Assembly (NCBI GenBank): GCA_946122785.1
Contig: CAMGYJ010000011.1
Coordinates: forward strand, 57,338,449-57,402,448
Reading direction: 5' to 3'
DNA length: 64,000 nucleotides
Origin: Linum tenue
Taxonomy: Eukaryota > Streptophyta > Magnoliopsida > Malpighiales > Linaceae
Shown here: in pieces, positions 13,458 through 24,481 of the stretch
Numbering within the stretch: position 1 is the stretch's first letter
Layout: every line of letters begins with the position of its first letter
Translations under genes and position numbers: made by a program
Notes under the pieces: model-generated
Seen by the model: only the letters and a program-made list of their open reading frames with translations
Database searches by the model: none
Told to the model about the DNA's origin: nothing

Positions 13458-15190
13458 ACCTAATCAGTACGTCACCTACAGTTTGGGACCTCAAAGGAAA
13501 ATTGGTATCTGGTCACATTGTACTGCGCTTGATTCATATCTGGCTATCTGATGAATACACGGGAACGGAGAGCAACCAATTCATGTATACTTTATGGGTT
13601 GATGTGGAGGTTGGCATATTCGATTCCGAGTTGATTCCATGTTACTTATTATGCCAAACTGATACTCATTATATGGTTCTATTCTTTCATAGGAATCTTT
13701 AATTGAGGGAGTCACCGACAGAATTGATATGCCTAAGATCGAACCGCTTCTCGAGGTGGGCCTGCTCTACGCACTGGATGAAGTACCCCTAACCGTGGCA
13801 AGAAGTGCTAAGAGAACTGCACCTTGTCATTTACGCCTTTGCCTTCGGACAGGACTATCATGCAGGAAACTCGATGAAAATCAAATCAAGAAGCGGTTCC
13901 CGGTTGATGGATTTAAGAACACAGAATTTGAAGAGCTTTACGGGATGGCCTTGGACCCAACGAACTTGGCAGGTAAGGTTTGCCTCGTGATGAATTTTTC
14001 CTCCAAAACTTGATCTGATGCTAGGGTCCTTGAACGTTGCCAGATCTCACAGGTCGTGTTTTAGCGATATCAGAACCAGTATACAATGGTGATAGCACTA
14101 CCTTTATGATGATTCAAATAGAAAACACCAGGTTAGTTTATAGTCCTTCCTTTTACATCCGAACTTGTGAGGACTACACTAACACTCTCTGCATTCTATC
14201 AGGAAGCAGACTGTTGTGATCAATTACACTGCTCCCTACGATGATTTCTACTATTGGGCTGAAGCCGCTGAACTCAAACATCCGGTGGTCGCGACCTTCA
14301 CGAGCATTTTTGTTGCTGAGCCTGAACCGAGATGTGCGCCTCTTAATTTCTCTATTTGTGGTTATGCCTTTTACACAAATCTGTGCTGAAGTACAATTTA
14401 CCTGTGTAGATCAATTGGTTTTAACCAGCACAAAGGCAACCCGTACAATTCATGGTTCGTATTCACATCGTCACAAGACATTGATGAACAGGTTAGCTGT
14501 GCCTTACCTGTTTATCTCAAATTTTGTTGTTTCGGTATAGACACAAAGGCGCACTAATTCTTTGCGCCACAGTTTTTTACATGACCACAGGCCAATTACA
14601 GTCCTTCAGGAGGCAGCGGTTCCCAATTACAAAACTTTCAGGCACCCTCTGCCGACTGAAATCACACTCACCAAAATGATTCGACTGCTTGCGGCTGATA
14701 CACTCAATTTTGAGGTAGATGTAGTATAGCCACGCTTACGTGCTCTCAGGTCCATATTTACAACCTTTCTTGCTTTTGTGCAGGCGCGCTACTGGTGTTT
14801 GGCAAAAATTGTTGGTGTTACTTTGGACCAATGCTTTGTTAAGAATGAACACGGTTCTCTAAGGTCAGACATATACGTCTCTTCCAAATGTTCTTTTCTT
14901 TCAAATGTTGACAAGTGTCCTCATGGTCAAACAGGTACGATGCATTTGTGTCGTGTAGTGATCTGGTCAGGACAGAAATAATTAAATTCGATCACGATGC
15001 AATGGTTCAACTGCTCAGATTGCCGGTCGATGAGTTTAGTGTGCTACAATTTCCTGAGAAAGAAACTATTGTTCAAGATGTTGAAGGCAAGTACTTTACT
15101 CTAGAACTACGGATTGCTAGAGCGTTCCATGTCACCAACCATATCTCTGTTGCGACGATCTGGAACCCTCTTTGTATAAATGTGGTTTAG
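13458..15190 (+). CDS. RPA70-like protein, gene B
   Basis: First gene of the forward RPA array after RepHel. Visible exons: about 13458-13609 (DBD-A start, HIVLRLIHIW), 13693-13972 (rest of DBD-A), 14044-14131 (DLTGRVLAISEP, start of DBD-B), 14203 onward (YTAPYDDFYYWAE), a linker exon ending near 14713 (LPTEITLTKMIRLLAAD), 14784-14863 (ARYWCLAKI) and 14935-15190 (DBD-C OB fold, stop at 15188-15190). Several junctions check in phase. The zinc-ribbon exon is short and lacks the usual two CxxC pairs, so metal binding is probably lost. The start codon and the exons between about 14330 and 14570 are unresolved. Expected role: binding single-stranded DNA during Helitron replication. Confidence 0.68.
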
Positions 15191-15657
15191 TGCCACCCAG
15201 GCAAATTCTCCCCTCTATTTTGTATTGTTAGACGATCTATTTTTTCCTAAGACCGTGCCTTTCCATAATCAAGCGTGTACACTACATCTGCGTGCAGTAC
15301 CTTCCAGTATTGTTCGTCCTAACTCAAACCGTTTTAGATGTCCTGCCAGAGTGCAGCTTGATTATAATGGGTCTCCAAAAAAGTAACACAAAGTGGTGAC
15401 GCAGAGAGGGCTCTTCTTTTATGTGTTGTTTTACATAGCAGTTCAGTCGAGCTGACCTAATCAAATATAGAAACCGTCGACGCGGGCCTATGCAACACAT
15501 CCTGTGCATGTAATTACATCTGGCTCACTTTGTCATGGTCAGGCCCACTTGTTTAAAGGGGCCCGGTACGGTTGCTCTTACCTTCTCTAGGGTATTCTCT
15601 GTCTTTAATCTTCCTTTCGCAAAGAATCGGCCGCCGCAGCGAACAGAGCTTCCAGTC
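15191..15657. other. Spacer between genes B and C
   Basis: Presumed 3' UTR of B and promoter of C, about 470 bp. No separate gene was found. Confidence 0.4.
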
Positions 15658-17526
15658 ATGGGCGAAACAATACAGATCAATCAGCTTGACATTGGCTACA
15701 CGGACGAACTGCTTCAGCTTCGACATCTGCATACATGGCAGGAGCCGCTGTCGGGCCATGATAGAGATCATCATCTTCTACTCGATAAGCAGGTATTCCA
15801 TTTGCACTTCTATTTATATCTATCGGAATCTATTTGTCCTTACAGTGCCTGATTTCTACATTATAACACATCCCAGGGAATATTGATTGTTGCGACGTCG
15901 GATCCTGTCGCACCCCAATTGGGTCAGCCAGTTTTTAGCCCGGGCAGAATTTACATGATATCTTCCTTCTTCGTTACCCCTGCAAGAATGATGGGCCGTT
16001 GTTGTTCACATAATTCCGAACTTCGTTTTACAAACAACAGTAGCTTCCGGTCTGTTCCTGAACCCCCACCGTCCGATTACCACCCAACCGACATGGCAGA
16101 ACCAGTCCCTTTCTTAGACTTATACATGCGTGCGCTTGCCAAACAGGAGAGATCAGGTTATCCAGTCGCCATATAAATATACCATTCATTTGTTTTGTGT
16201 CGTGTTCTTCCCGTAAACCTTCAGTGATTCACTATTATTACCCAGACATAATGGGCCGCATAGTCGCCATCTCCAAACCCTACATGGATACACCAGGCGA
16301 TGTAATGTCGATGCACCAGCTCATTCTCCTAGAAGATAATTGGCATGTATTCAGTCTTCATGAGTTTTTTGCTCCCCGAATGATGTGTGTTGCTTATATG
16401 TGCTTCTTTGCTTTTACCTGCAGCAATAGACAGGTTTTAACCCAAATCGTCGACCACTTGATCATGCATACGCTTGAGCCATTGGTTGTTAGCCAAGAGC
16501 GAAACGGCCCTGTCATTGCAACTATGACTTCTATGGTCGGCCACTGTTTAGATGGTAAGCTTTGTGCCAACACTACATACCGCTGCTTTGTCTGTTCCTC
16601 AGTTCTTCATTCTTTTGGAGTCAGGGAAAATTTTGTACAAGAATACATGCAGTACAAGGGTCATCGTTGACCAGACCTTACGAATGCATAGGCCCAGCTT
16701 TTACAGGTTTGCATCCTTTTACAAAAAACCAGTATTATTTTACATCATATCTTCCACACATTGTTCGCCTTTCGTTTCAATGCAGACATTCGAGTTCGAA
16801 TATGCCGATCTTCTACATTAGTAAATGGCGCGCCAATGACATTGTCAGACCTGTCCAACGACATGGTCCATGCCACTCGATAGCAGACTTACTTTTCCTG
16901 TTGGCTGAGGATGATGCGCTGCACACTGAACCGTTCAACAGTGTATTTTGCCTTACCTTTTACCATGATTCACATACTACTCAAATTACACACCCCTAAT
17001 CCTTCTTTGTTCTTTATCTATAGGCAACATTTAGGTGCTTGGCGACAATTCAGAAAATCAATCACCAATCTGGATTCTTCATTTGGTTGTGCCCTCAATG
17101 CTCACCACAAAAACATAAATTGTTCCCAAATGATGTCTGTTCTAATTGCTCTGCATCCATTGCTCATGATGACAGGATTAAAAGGTACGCACATAAAAGT
17201 AATAGTATACTTAGACCGATAGAATCATCAAATTGATTCAGATTTCTCATACAGCCATAAATAGTTTTTATATCTCAGCCGACGTTTGTGACGAGACATT
17301 TAAGACTTCATTCTTGATTAGTCATGAAGCAGCTTCTGCATTACTGCAAACATTTCCTCTATGGGACCTTGAAGACGCAGATGTTCGGCATCTCCTCCAA
17401 CCTGTCCTTTACCGCACTTATACGTTTGAGATCAAAATGTTGCCTTGCTGTAGGGATAGGCATGAACGCTTTGAAGTTGTTGCAGTTTGGCATCGTCATG
17501 CTGCAGGTGTTCAGGATTGGTTTTAA
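15658..17526 (+). CDS. RPA70-like protein, gene C
   Basis: The ATG at 15658 opens a 45-codon exon to 15792 (MGETIQINQLDIGYTDELL). It is followed in phase by 15877-16156 (DBD-A) and by an exon from 16246 (DIMGRIVAISKP, start of DBD-B). Further exons appear near 16424-16553 and about 17024-17184. The last of these encodes a complete zinc ribbon, CPQC followed by CSNC, so this copy keeps the canonical four cysteines. The final OB-fold exon runs to the stop at 17526 (SADVCDETFKTSFLIS through the C-terminal WF). The order DBD-A, DBD-B, zinc ribbon, DBD-C is that of RPA70, without the N-terminal protein-interaction domain. Some middle exon borders are not fixed. Confidence 0.75.
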
Positions 17527-18831
17527 GCGTCTTAAATATAAGGATTCAGGGTTAGCATTTAGTTTTGTGCAATATTTTTCGCTTCAATGTCTTTGCTTTC
17601 CTTAGATCTGCTTTGCAAAAGCCCTTTGCTGTATTTTCGCCACCAGGACTCCAAGATGTTACCTCTTCTGATGTCATTGTAATGAACACATATAGTCTCG
17701 CCATTTTGTACGTGCTCCTTCCTATCGCCAAATCTACCTCGGAACCCATGTGACTAAATCATGTGCTTGCTCGCAGACAAAAAAAAAACAAATACATCAC
17801 TTGACAACCTATTGATACATAGAGAGTTTGACCACCAAACTAGCTCTATAGTCTTTGGACCCATTTGATCATTAAGACAGTCCACTCTAAAATCAAATTA
17901 TGCAACTGTACATTTTCCAAACCTAAGGAACTTTATTAACGCCTGCAAATATGTGACTGCTTTTTACACGGGTGAGAGGAGATTTAACATTGGACAGAGA
18001 GTACTCAGTGTTGGCCCAGCAACCTTTAAAAACAAGATGGAACAAGACCCTAATTACTTGCCAAGTTTGCGTAATCAGTCCAGTTATGAATAGGTTATCG
18101 AAAACACCCGCTAGCATTATAACTGGGCCAATTTAAACCATGATGGATATAATTTCTAGATACATTCTTCCGCCCCAGTTGGGTCGACAAAAATGCACAA
18201 CTTACCAATCCGGGCCACCAATTATGCATGATGCAGTTTTTAAAACAGACATAACCGATTGGCCCGGCCCAATAGCTTTCTCCATCAAAACCTTCCACTT
18301 TGTCCCCTAAAATAAACTGCCTGTCTTTCTGTCGTTCAGCTCGCCCTTTGTTCGTAACAAAAAAACCTAAATTATACAACCGGCCAGAGAAGCGCTGCTG
18401 GTCCCCCACCTTCAGCATAACCCGCCCAGAGAAACGCTGCCAGTCCCCCAGCGTCAGCATCTGCCCACACTTTCGCGTTGACTGTGAGTTCGATATTGTT
18501 TTTAATCGTATTTCATTCCCTGTGTTTAGCCTTTTGCTAGGCGTTCTTCTGTACCCTTTGGCGGCCAAAGTTCTGCTGACCTATCTTTGGATTTAACGGG
18601 GGGCTCTAAAAGTGTGCGGGTGAGGTTTTGAATAATCAACTTGGAAAGGGACATATGCATTAATCGAATGTCCTTCTAAACTAGACTATTTGTTGTTTTG
18701 CCGCTAAATGTGGACAGGTCTCCAAATAGCGAGCAACACATGGTTCTTTGTGGGTGCAATAGCCTGTGCATTTTTACTGTTATTCCTGCTAGCTTTCCCA
18801 TTTATTCTGGTTATCATATTTCTTCCCGCAG
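17527..18831. other. Spacer between genes C and D with a short tandem repeat
   Basis: No supported gene. Two imperfect copies of a roughly 44-bp unit (GAGAAGCGCTGCTGGTCCCC and its variant) lie at about 18387-18470. Open frames here on both strands have no recognisable domain. Confidence 0.4.
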
Positions 18832-20903
18832 CTATAGAAAGCAAGTTCGTCCTGCACCCAAAACATTCCTGCCCACTGAGTTCCGTTTTTTGGCAACCAC
18901 CGAGAGCGAAATGTTACCAACGGACCCACATGGTATTCTCCCATTACTGAACAATACCCTTATTTCCGTATGCTGTTATGTGTTGTCATGCATTTTCGTT
19001 TCGTTTTAGATGTCATGAAACAATCCACAACCTTCCGTGAACTCCATCTGGGAACCAACAACATTTTCCTCATGGCACGCCTACTGAACATCTGGACAGA
19101 ATGTGACCCCTGTGAAACTACATCTGCTACCTCTATACAGATGCTTTGGCTAGACAAAGAGGTACGTCTATAAAAAACAAACCTACTTCTTGCTTATACT
19201 TTAAACATAAAATGTTTAGTGAACACATTTTTCCAACATTGTAACTCCTATAGGGACAGCTTATGGAAGCTGTTGTGCGATGTGGAAGTTCTCCTGACAT
19301 GTGTTCAGACATGAACCTTGGTTGTCTCTACACCATGATAAACCCAACTGTGATACCGGCTAAATCTGAACGTCGAATTGCACCTTCCACTTTGAGATTG
19401 TCTTTCACAAATAGAGGTGCGTTCGAAGGAATCCATGAATATCGCAGCACCATGAATTTTCCAGATGACTGTGCCCATCAAGTTCTTTGTGATTACAGTG
19501 TTTCTCCTGCAAGTCTCCCACTCTGTTACTCAGGTATTTCTTCTTCCTGCTTAGCCAACTGAACACAGCATCCTGCATTTTAAATTGATGCACAGAATAT
19601 TTTTTCCCCCTAAATATAATATTTACAGACCACATGCAACCAAATAACTCAACCAGATTCGTGTTTCAGAAATCACAGGATGCGTGACGCACATAACAGA
19701 ACCACTTAGGGTCAATTCTGATACATTTATGTTTCAAATCTATCTTGAAGACATGAGGTATGCTTCGAAATCAGCTTATGTTTTATACGTTATAATGCAA
19801 ATTGGTCTGTATTAACACACATTAGTTGTCTTCCAACTTCATAGTGGCAATAAAGGACTTGTGAGCTACATCGGAACGCGGATTAAACAATTCATTCATA
19901 GTGCTGATGGAAGCGAGGTGCATTATCCTCTGATCATTACAGCAACAGGCCTCACCCGAAATGTCCACGAATTCACCCATATTCCGCCGTTTTGTTTCGT
20001 GACATCTCCTGGGACCCGTCTCATTGTCCACCCATACAATGAAACGACACATCTTTTAATGAACAGGTATGCTGTACTATTTGCAGCTTTCTTTCCATTA
20101 TATGCATCTTCTTCTATCATTTAGCTAATTGAACACAACAAACCTTTTAGGTTCTTTCATAACAGATTGCCAGTGGACATCATTGACTACAGCTCGAAGG
20201 AGCGCCTTGGATACCTTCGGCGCAAGATTCCTCCCAGAATTTCATTGCTGGAATTGAAGACCAAAGTTCCATTAGGAGAAATGGAAACTGAGGTGACTTT
20301 CCTTACCTTCTTTGTGCACCTGTAGATTGTTAATCAAGTATATATTACAATTATCAAGCATCCTCAGGTGGCCTTCCAACAAAATAAATGTTATTAGTTA
20401 CTCACACAAACTGGACTTGACATTTTTCCTAATTCAATCCATATGACAGATACTCTATCGATGCAAATTGAAGATACTTAAGTTCCATCTTGGTTCTGAG
20501 ACCTGCAAAACTTTTCCTGAAGACACTGAGTATTTCCAAACTACGACTACTGTTCTTTTCCTTATTGTTAAGTAACAATTCATTGCTACCACATCTCTAA
20601 TCTACGTATACGTTTAGATTGTACTACGAATTGCAGGCTGAATGCGAATCAGGAAATCACACTGCAACAATTGTTCTGAATCATCAACCTGCTCTTGCTC
20701 TAATCCGTATGCCACCGCTCGAGTTCCAGATGATGCCATATGACGAGAGAGTTGAGTTGCTCAAAACATTCTGCAATGTTCAGCTAATGGCAGAACTGTA
20801 CATCGTGGGATCAGAAGATTCAGATGAACCACACATCCGCATGTTTGCGATTTGGGATTCAAAAGCATTTCGCCCATTGCTAGAACTTAAGTTGCGCATC
20901 TGA
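18832..20903 (+). CDS. RPA70-like protein, gene D
   Basis: Exons with consistent splice sites and phase: 18832-18932, 19010-19161 (contains MKQSTTFRELHL; DBD-A start), 19254-19533 (rest of DBD-A), 19670-19757 (EITGCVTHITEPLRV, DBD-B start), 19845-20066 (rest of DBD-B), 20151-20292 (linker, YLRRKIPPRISLLELKTK), from 20450 (ILYRCKLKIL) and 20618-20903 (DBD-C, stop at 20901-20903). The exon corresponding to the zinc ribbon has no CxxC pairs and its donor is unclear, so the C-terminal half may be mis-modelled or degenerating. Whether the true start lies in 18832-18932 or at the ATG at 19015 is open. Confidence 0.72.
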
Positions 20904-21732
20904 CCAAAGCCCTTACATTGCAGTCAAAGAAGGTACATTCCTTCCTACTTTTGTTTTGCATTCAGTGGAACATTGGTGTTCTTGGGCACAACCATTTTTT
21001 GCGCACCAATAATACCCACATGTCTGTTCTTATTGCAGCTCTTGGAACTAAGAAGTTAAATGGGTTGTTGCCTGAGGAAGGATCAAAGTAACGCAGGGCC
21101 AGAAGACATAGATTGCAACATTATTAGTTAATTAAATCTTTTGAGAATTGGAATAGTCCATCTTTATTTCCATTCTGGACAGAAACTGTTCTGGTACGTT
21201 GTGTATGGTAGCTATCCTTTAAGCTCAACCATCCAAATAGTTTAGATCTAAACAATGTACTTTGCAATGAATGCTCGTATTTTATTCGTCTGAGCTATGC
21301 CCTTTCTGCAGTTCCTTTCTTTTAAATGTGTTGGATTGTTCTGTCTTCACTTTTGTGTCGTTACTGTTCTGGTATATTAGATCTCAAAATAATTACACAT
21401 ACCACTGTTGCCTCAGTTGAAAAGTAATAGATTCCCTTCACACCACTTGTCTTTTAGTCTTTCCTTCTACGACCATTGTTTATTGTATTTTGGATCATTT
21501 TGGGCCGCAGAGACACTGAACAGTTCGAGAGAAATTTTCTATGTTTTGTTGTTTTATTCAACGTTTAGGAAGATCCCTGCTCTTATCTCACCTTCCACCC
21601 TCTCTCATCAACTTTACTCTTCTTCCGTTATTTCCTCACAAACATCCTAAATCAGCATACTGTGCCTGTTCCGCCTTCCTTCTGGTGTCATCCGGTTCGC
21701 TCTTCGTCCCCAAAATCCCTCACAAAAGAGGC
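20904..21732. other. Spacer between genes D and E
   Basis: 3' UTR of D and promoter of E, AT-rich, with no further coding exon recognised. Confidence 0.4.
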
Positions 21733-23793
21733 ATGTTTCGGCTAAAGCTGCTTCTGGATTTGAATGGAACTGAAGGGGTAGAAACTGCTCTCAAGATACG
21801 ACTCTTGCATGTTTGGGGTTATTGCAATACAGAAAATTCATCCATCCTCTCACAAATTTGCAGTCTTTGGACCGATTCCAAGGTACTATAGCATTTCCTT
21901 TAACGTTTTTTGTTCCACTTGCCAGCTCAAATTGTGCTCCTCGGTCATTTCTCTTGCTTCGCCTCCTCCCTGTTTAACAGGGAACCTTGATCCAGGCCAT
22001 CGCGACACCAGATTTAGGTCACCGATTTGGCGCACACTTGCAACTAGGGTGTGTCTACTTAGTTACTGGATACCAGCTGGCAAAATCACAGCCAATGTGC
22101 CGCCCTTGCTCGCATAGATTTAGTTTGGTTCTTTCTCAGGGAACCATATTTGAGGATGTGACCATGTTGTCACCGGGTTTCTGTGCTGATTCATTTGAGT
22201 TTTTCCACTTCAGTTCCTTGCGCGGCTTGACTCGCTCAACAAACCAGCTCATAGGTTCACCTGGAAATTACTGTAATATCATCACATATACTTCACCTGA
22301 TGTTTGCACTACTGAATTGACGATCTTTTAAAACATCTTCACATGTAGATGTTGTTGGCAGAGTTGTGTCTGTGAGCGGGTTATCCTGTTCAGCAACGTC
22401 CACTGGTGCTGTTATTAGGCGGAAACTGGTCATGCAGAACGAAAGGTCTTCAGTGCAATGCGGTTGTGTACCTTTCCATTTGTAGTTGATTTAACTGAAT
22501 TCCAATCATCTCCCTCTTGCCTGCACTTTACTATTGCAGAAATATACGTGTTAACATCACCATATGTGGCGATGTTGCTCGATCACTAGATGGAGAAGAA
22601 CTAGCATACCTTGGCCGCATGGGCTCTGTTATACTTGGTGTATGCAGTCTTCAAGTTACTAACGCCACAGCAGGTTTACAGTGCATCTTTCTACCTCACA
22701 GTTAATGCTATTGCTATTCCATTCTACGACGCCTCACATCTGCTTTCCTACTTTTACCAAAGGCGGCATTTTTTTAACCAGCACCTCCGCCACACGGTTT
22801 GTTTTGGAGCCATCCTCTGATTTGGCAACTGTTTTGCGTGCTACGTAAGTCTCTTACAAGCTGCCGTTTTTAGTAATTTACTTTCCGTTTATCTCATATA
22901 CTTTCGAATTTGTAGGTCTACTGGTGGTACAGATACGATCCGATATTATCCTCCATACTTTTCCACTTCTTTTGCAGAGGAAATGTTTCGAACTGACAGT
23001 ACCAAGACAATTATGGACCTCATCCGCCTTTCCAGGAATCCAATGGTTGACGTGCGTTCTTTTGACATAACTTTTACTGTAACAGCACTGTGTTTTATTA
23101 CTACATGCCAGGTTAAAGCATAATCTGCACTATTAATGTAGCCAGCCATTATTTTCATGTTTCAGAATGTATTCTGCCTCACCACTAGATGGATCTGTTT
23201 TTCCAGTCCCTTTCCCCAGTAAACTAACAAATTTCTTCCCTGCTTAGCTAACTTTTCTCACCAGTTTTGTTTACCTACAGGCTACCCAGTACTATTGTTT
23301 GGCGCAAGTCCTCTCCACTGAGTCTTCAAGATCATGGTTCTACTTAGGATGTGCCTTTTGCTTTAAGACAGCTAGGGAATTTCCTGGCTCTGGTGATTTT
23401 TTTTGTGAAGACCATGGCCAACTAAAGCCTGAAGCTACCGAAAAGTGGTTAGTTTTAAATCCACCTTTTCCCCATCAGTCAAGTGGGCACGCCCAATTCA
23501 ACCCTGAAATGTTAATACATTTTTACAGCTACAAAATTCATTTGGCTGTCGGAGACACTACTGGCTCGGCGTGCTTCGTCGCACTTGGAAAGACCGCTGA
23601 ATCTTTGCTTGGAGTTACAGCAACCGAACTATTGCTGCAGCACCCCCACCACCATGGCCATTTCCCTCCGAAAATTGTGGCCATGAATGGATGTTGGTTT
23701 TCGTTTTGTGTGCAACTCCCTAAACCTGGAAATCTGGCTCAGACTCCTCTGGAGTTTACTATACTTTCTGCATTCGACCGCAGCCAGCTTTAA
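21733..23793 (+). CDS. RPA70-like protein, gene E
   Basis: The clearest full-length RPA-like gene here. Exons: 21733-21882 (MFRLKLLLDLNGTEGVE; ALKIRLLHVWGY of DBD-A), 21981-22254 (rest of DBD-A), 22349-22445 (DVVGRVVSVSG, DBD-B start), 22540-22673 (NIRVNITICGDVA), a middle exon near 22698-22844, an exon starting about 22918 (GTDTIRYYPPYFSTSF), a zinc-ribbon exon from about 23281 (YYCLAQVL, then GCAFC and FFCEDH), and 23529-23793 (YKIHLAVGDTTGSACFVALG, DBD-C). The zinc ribbon and OB fold match gene A, so A and E are the closest pair of the set. The stop lies 200 bp before the Helitron 3' hairpin. Middle exon frame is uncertain. Confidence 0.75.
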
Positions 23794-23994
23794 CAATAAA
23801 CTAATGGAAAAGTCAACACTTGCGCAGAAAGTCGTTGTGCTCGACCGTTGTCTTACCTATATTATCCAGTATTTAGCAACACCTGCACTTCAACATCAAC
23901 AGACTTATGCATCCGAGATGTACGTAGAAACTATTCATATGCACACTTACTCCGATTTTCCGCTATCAACTCTCTAATCTCATAATATAATCTC

Positions 23995-24024
23995 CCCGCC
24001 GCAGAGCGCGGGCTTCCTTCCTAG
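23995..24024 (+). other. Helitron 3' terminus: hairpin plus CTAG
   Basis: Stem CCCGC (23995-23999) pairs with GCGGG (24008-24012) around an 8-nt loop. After an 8-nt spacer comes CTAG (24021-24024), and the next base is T. This is the standard plant Helitron end and acts as the terminator of rolling-circle transfer. It lies on the same strand as RepHel, as required. Confidence 0.82.
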
Positions 24025-24481
24025 TAATTAGTCAGAGAACCAAACTTTAATATCATGTTAAGAAATCAAAATCTAAGAAATCACCCATGAAAAAATAGGT
24101 AATTTAATTTCTTATTAGTTTACATGTATCGACGAAAACTCTAAAAGCTAATACATGAATAGCGAGTATTGTAAAATATATAATCTACACTCTTGTGTGA
24201 TCCCAACACTCTTATTGTAAAATATATAAAAGCTAATACATGAATAGCAATTATCCAAATTAACCAAACCAAATTAACTGAATGCTACCGATTAATATGG
24301 TTACCACGGTATCCAATCCGTTTGAACACCCCTACCAGTACCACCCACCAACCTGTTTAACTGAAATGCTGAGTTTGTTAAGCCGGTCGAATGAAATCCC
24401 AAAAGATAACTTTATTCCATTTTTGGCACAAAATCAAAAGGGTCAAAAAAACAAAACGAGCCATCAGCGAAGGAAATTCCA
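24025..24481. other. AT-rich flank between the Helitron and the EP1-like gene
   Basis: No gene. AAAAGCTAATACATGAATAG occurs twice about 85 bp apart (near 24143 and 24228) with TTGTAAAATATATAA between, a small decayed tandem duplication. The part next to 24482 is the 3' UTR region of the minus-strand gene. Confidence 0.4.

Larger units (their letters stand above)
1..24024 (+). mobile_element. Giant autonomous Helitron, 3' 24 kb (5' end outside window)
   Basis: This is a rolling-circle transposon. Seen: an open RepHel gene at 4304-9060, RPA70-like genes on the same strand both upstream and downstream, and a canonical 3' terminus (hairpin 23995-24012, CTAG 24021-24024, followed by T). Known: Helitrons end in CTRR about 10 nt after a GC-rich hairpin, insert between A and T, and plant members often carry RPA-like genes. 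Inferred: everything up to 24024 is one element, because no other terminus with a hairpin was seen after RepHel and the RPA array stops just before this end. The 5' TC end is not in the window, so the size is at least 24 kb. An alternative is two adjacent or nested Helitrons, the second starting somewhere in 9.1-13 kb. Confidence 0.68.

Noticed and set aside
18095..18568. 157-residue minus-strand frame between RPA genes C and D
   Set aside because: No domain, overlaps a short tandem repeat, and lies in an intergenic spacer.
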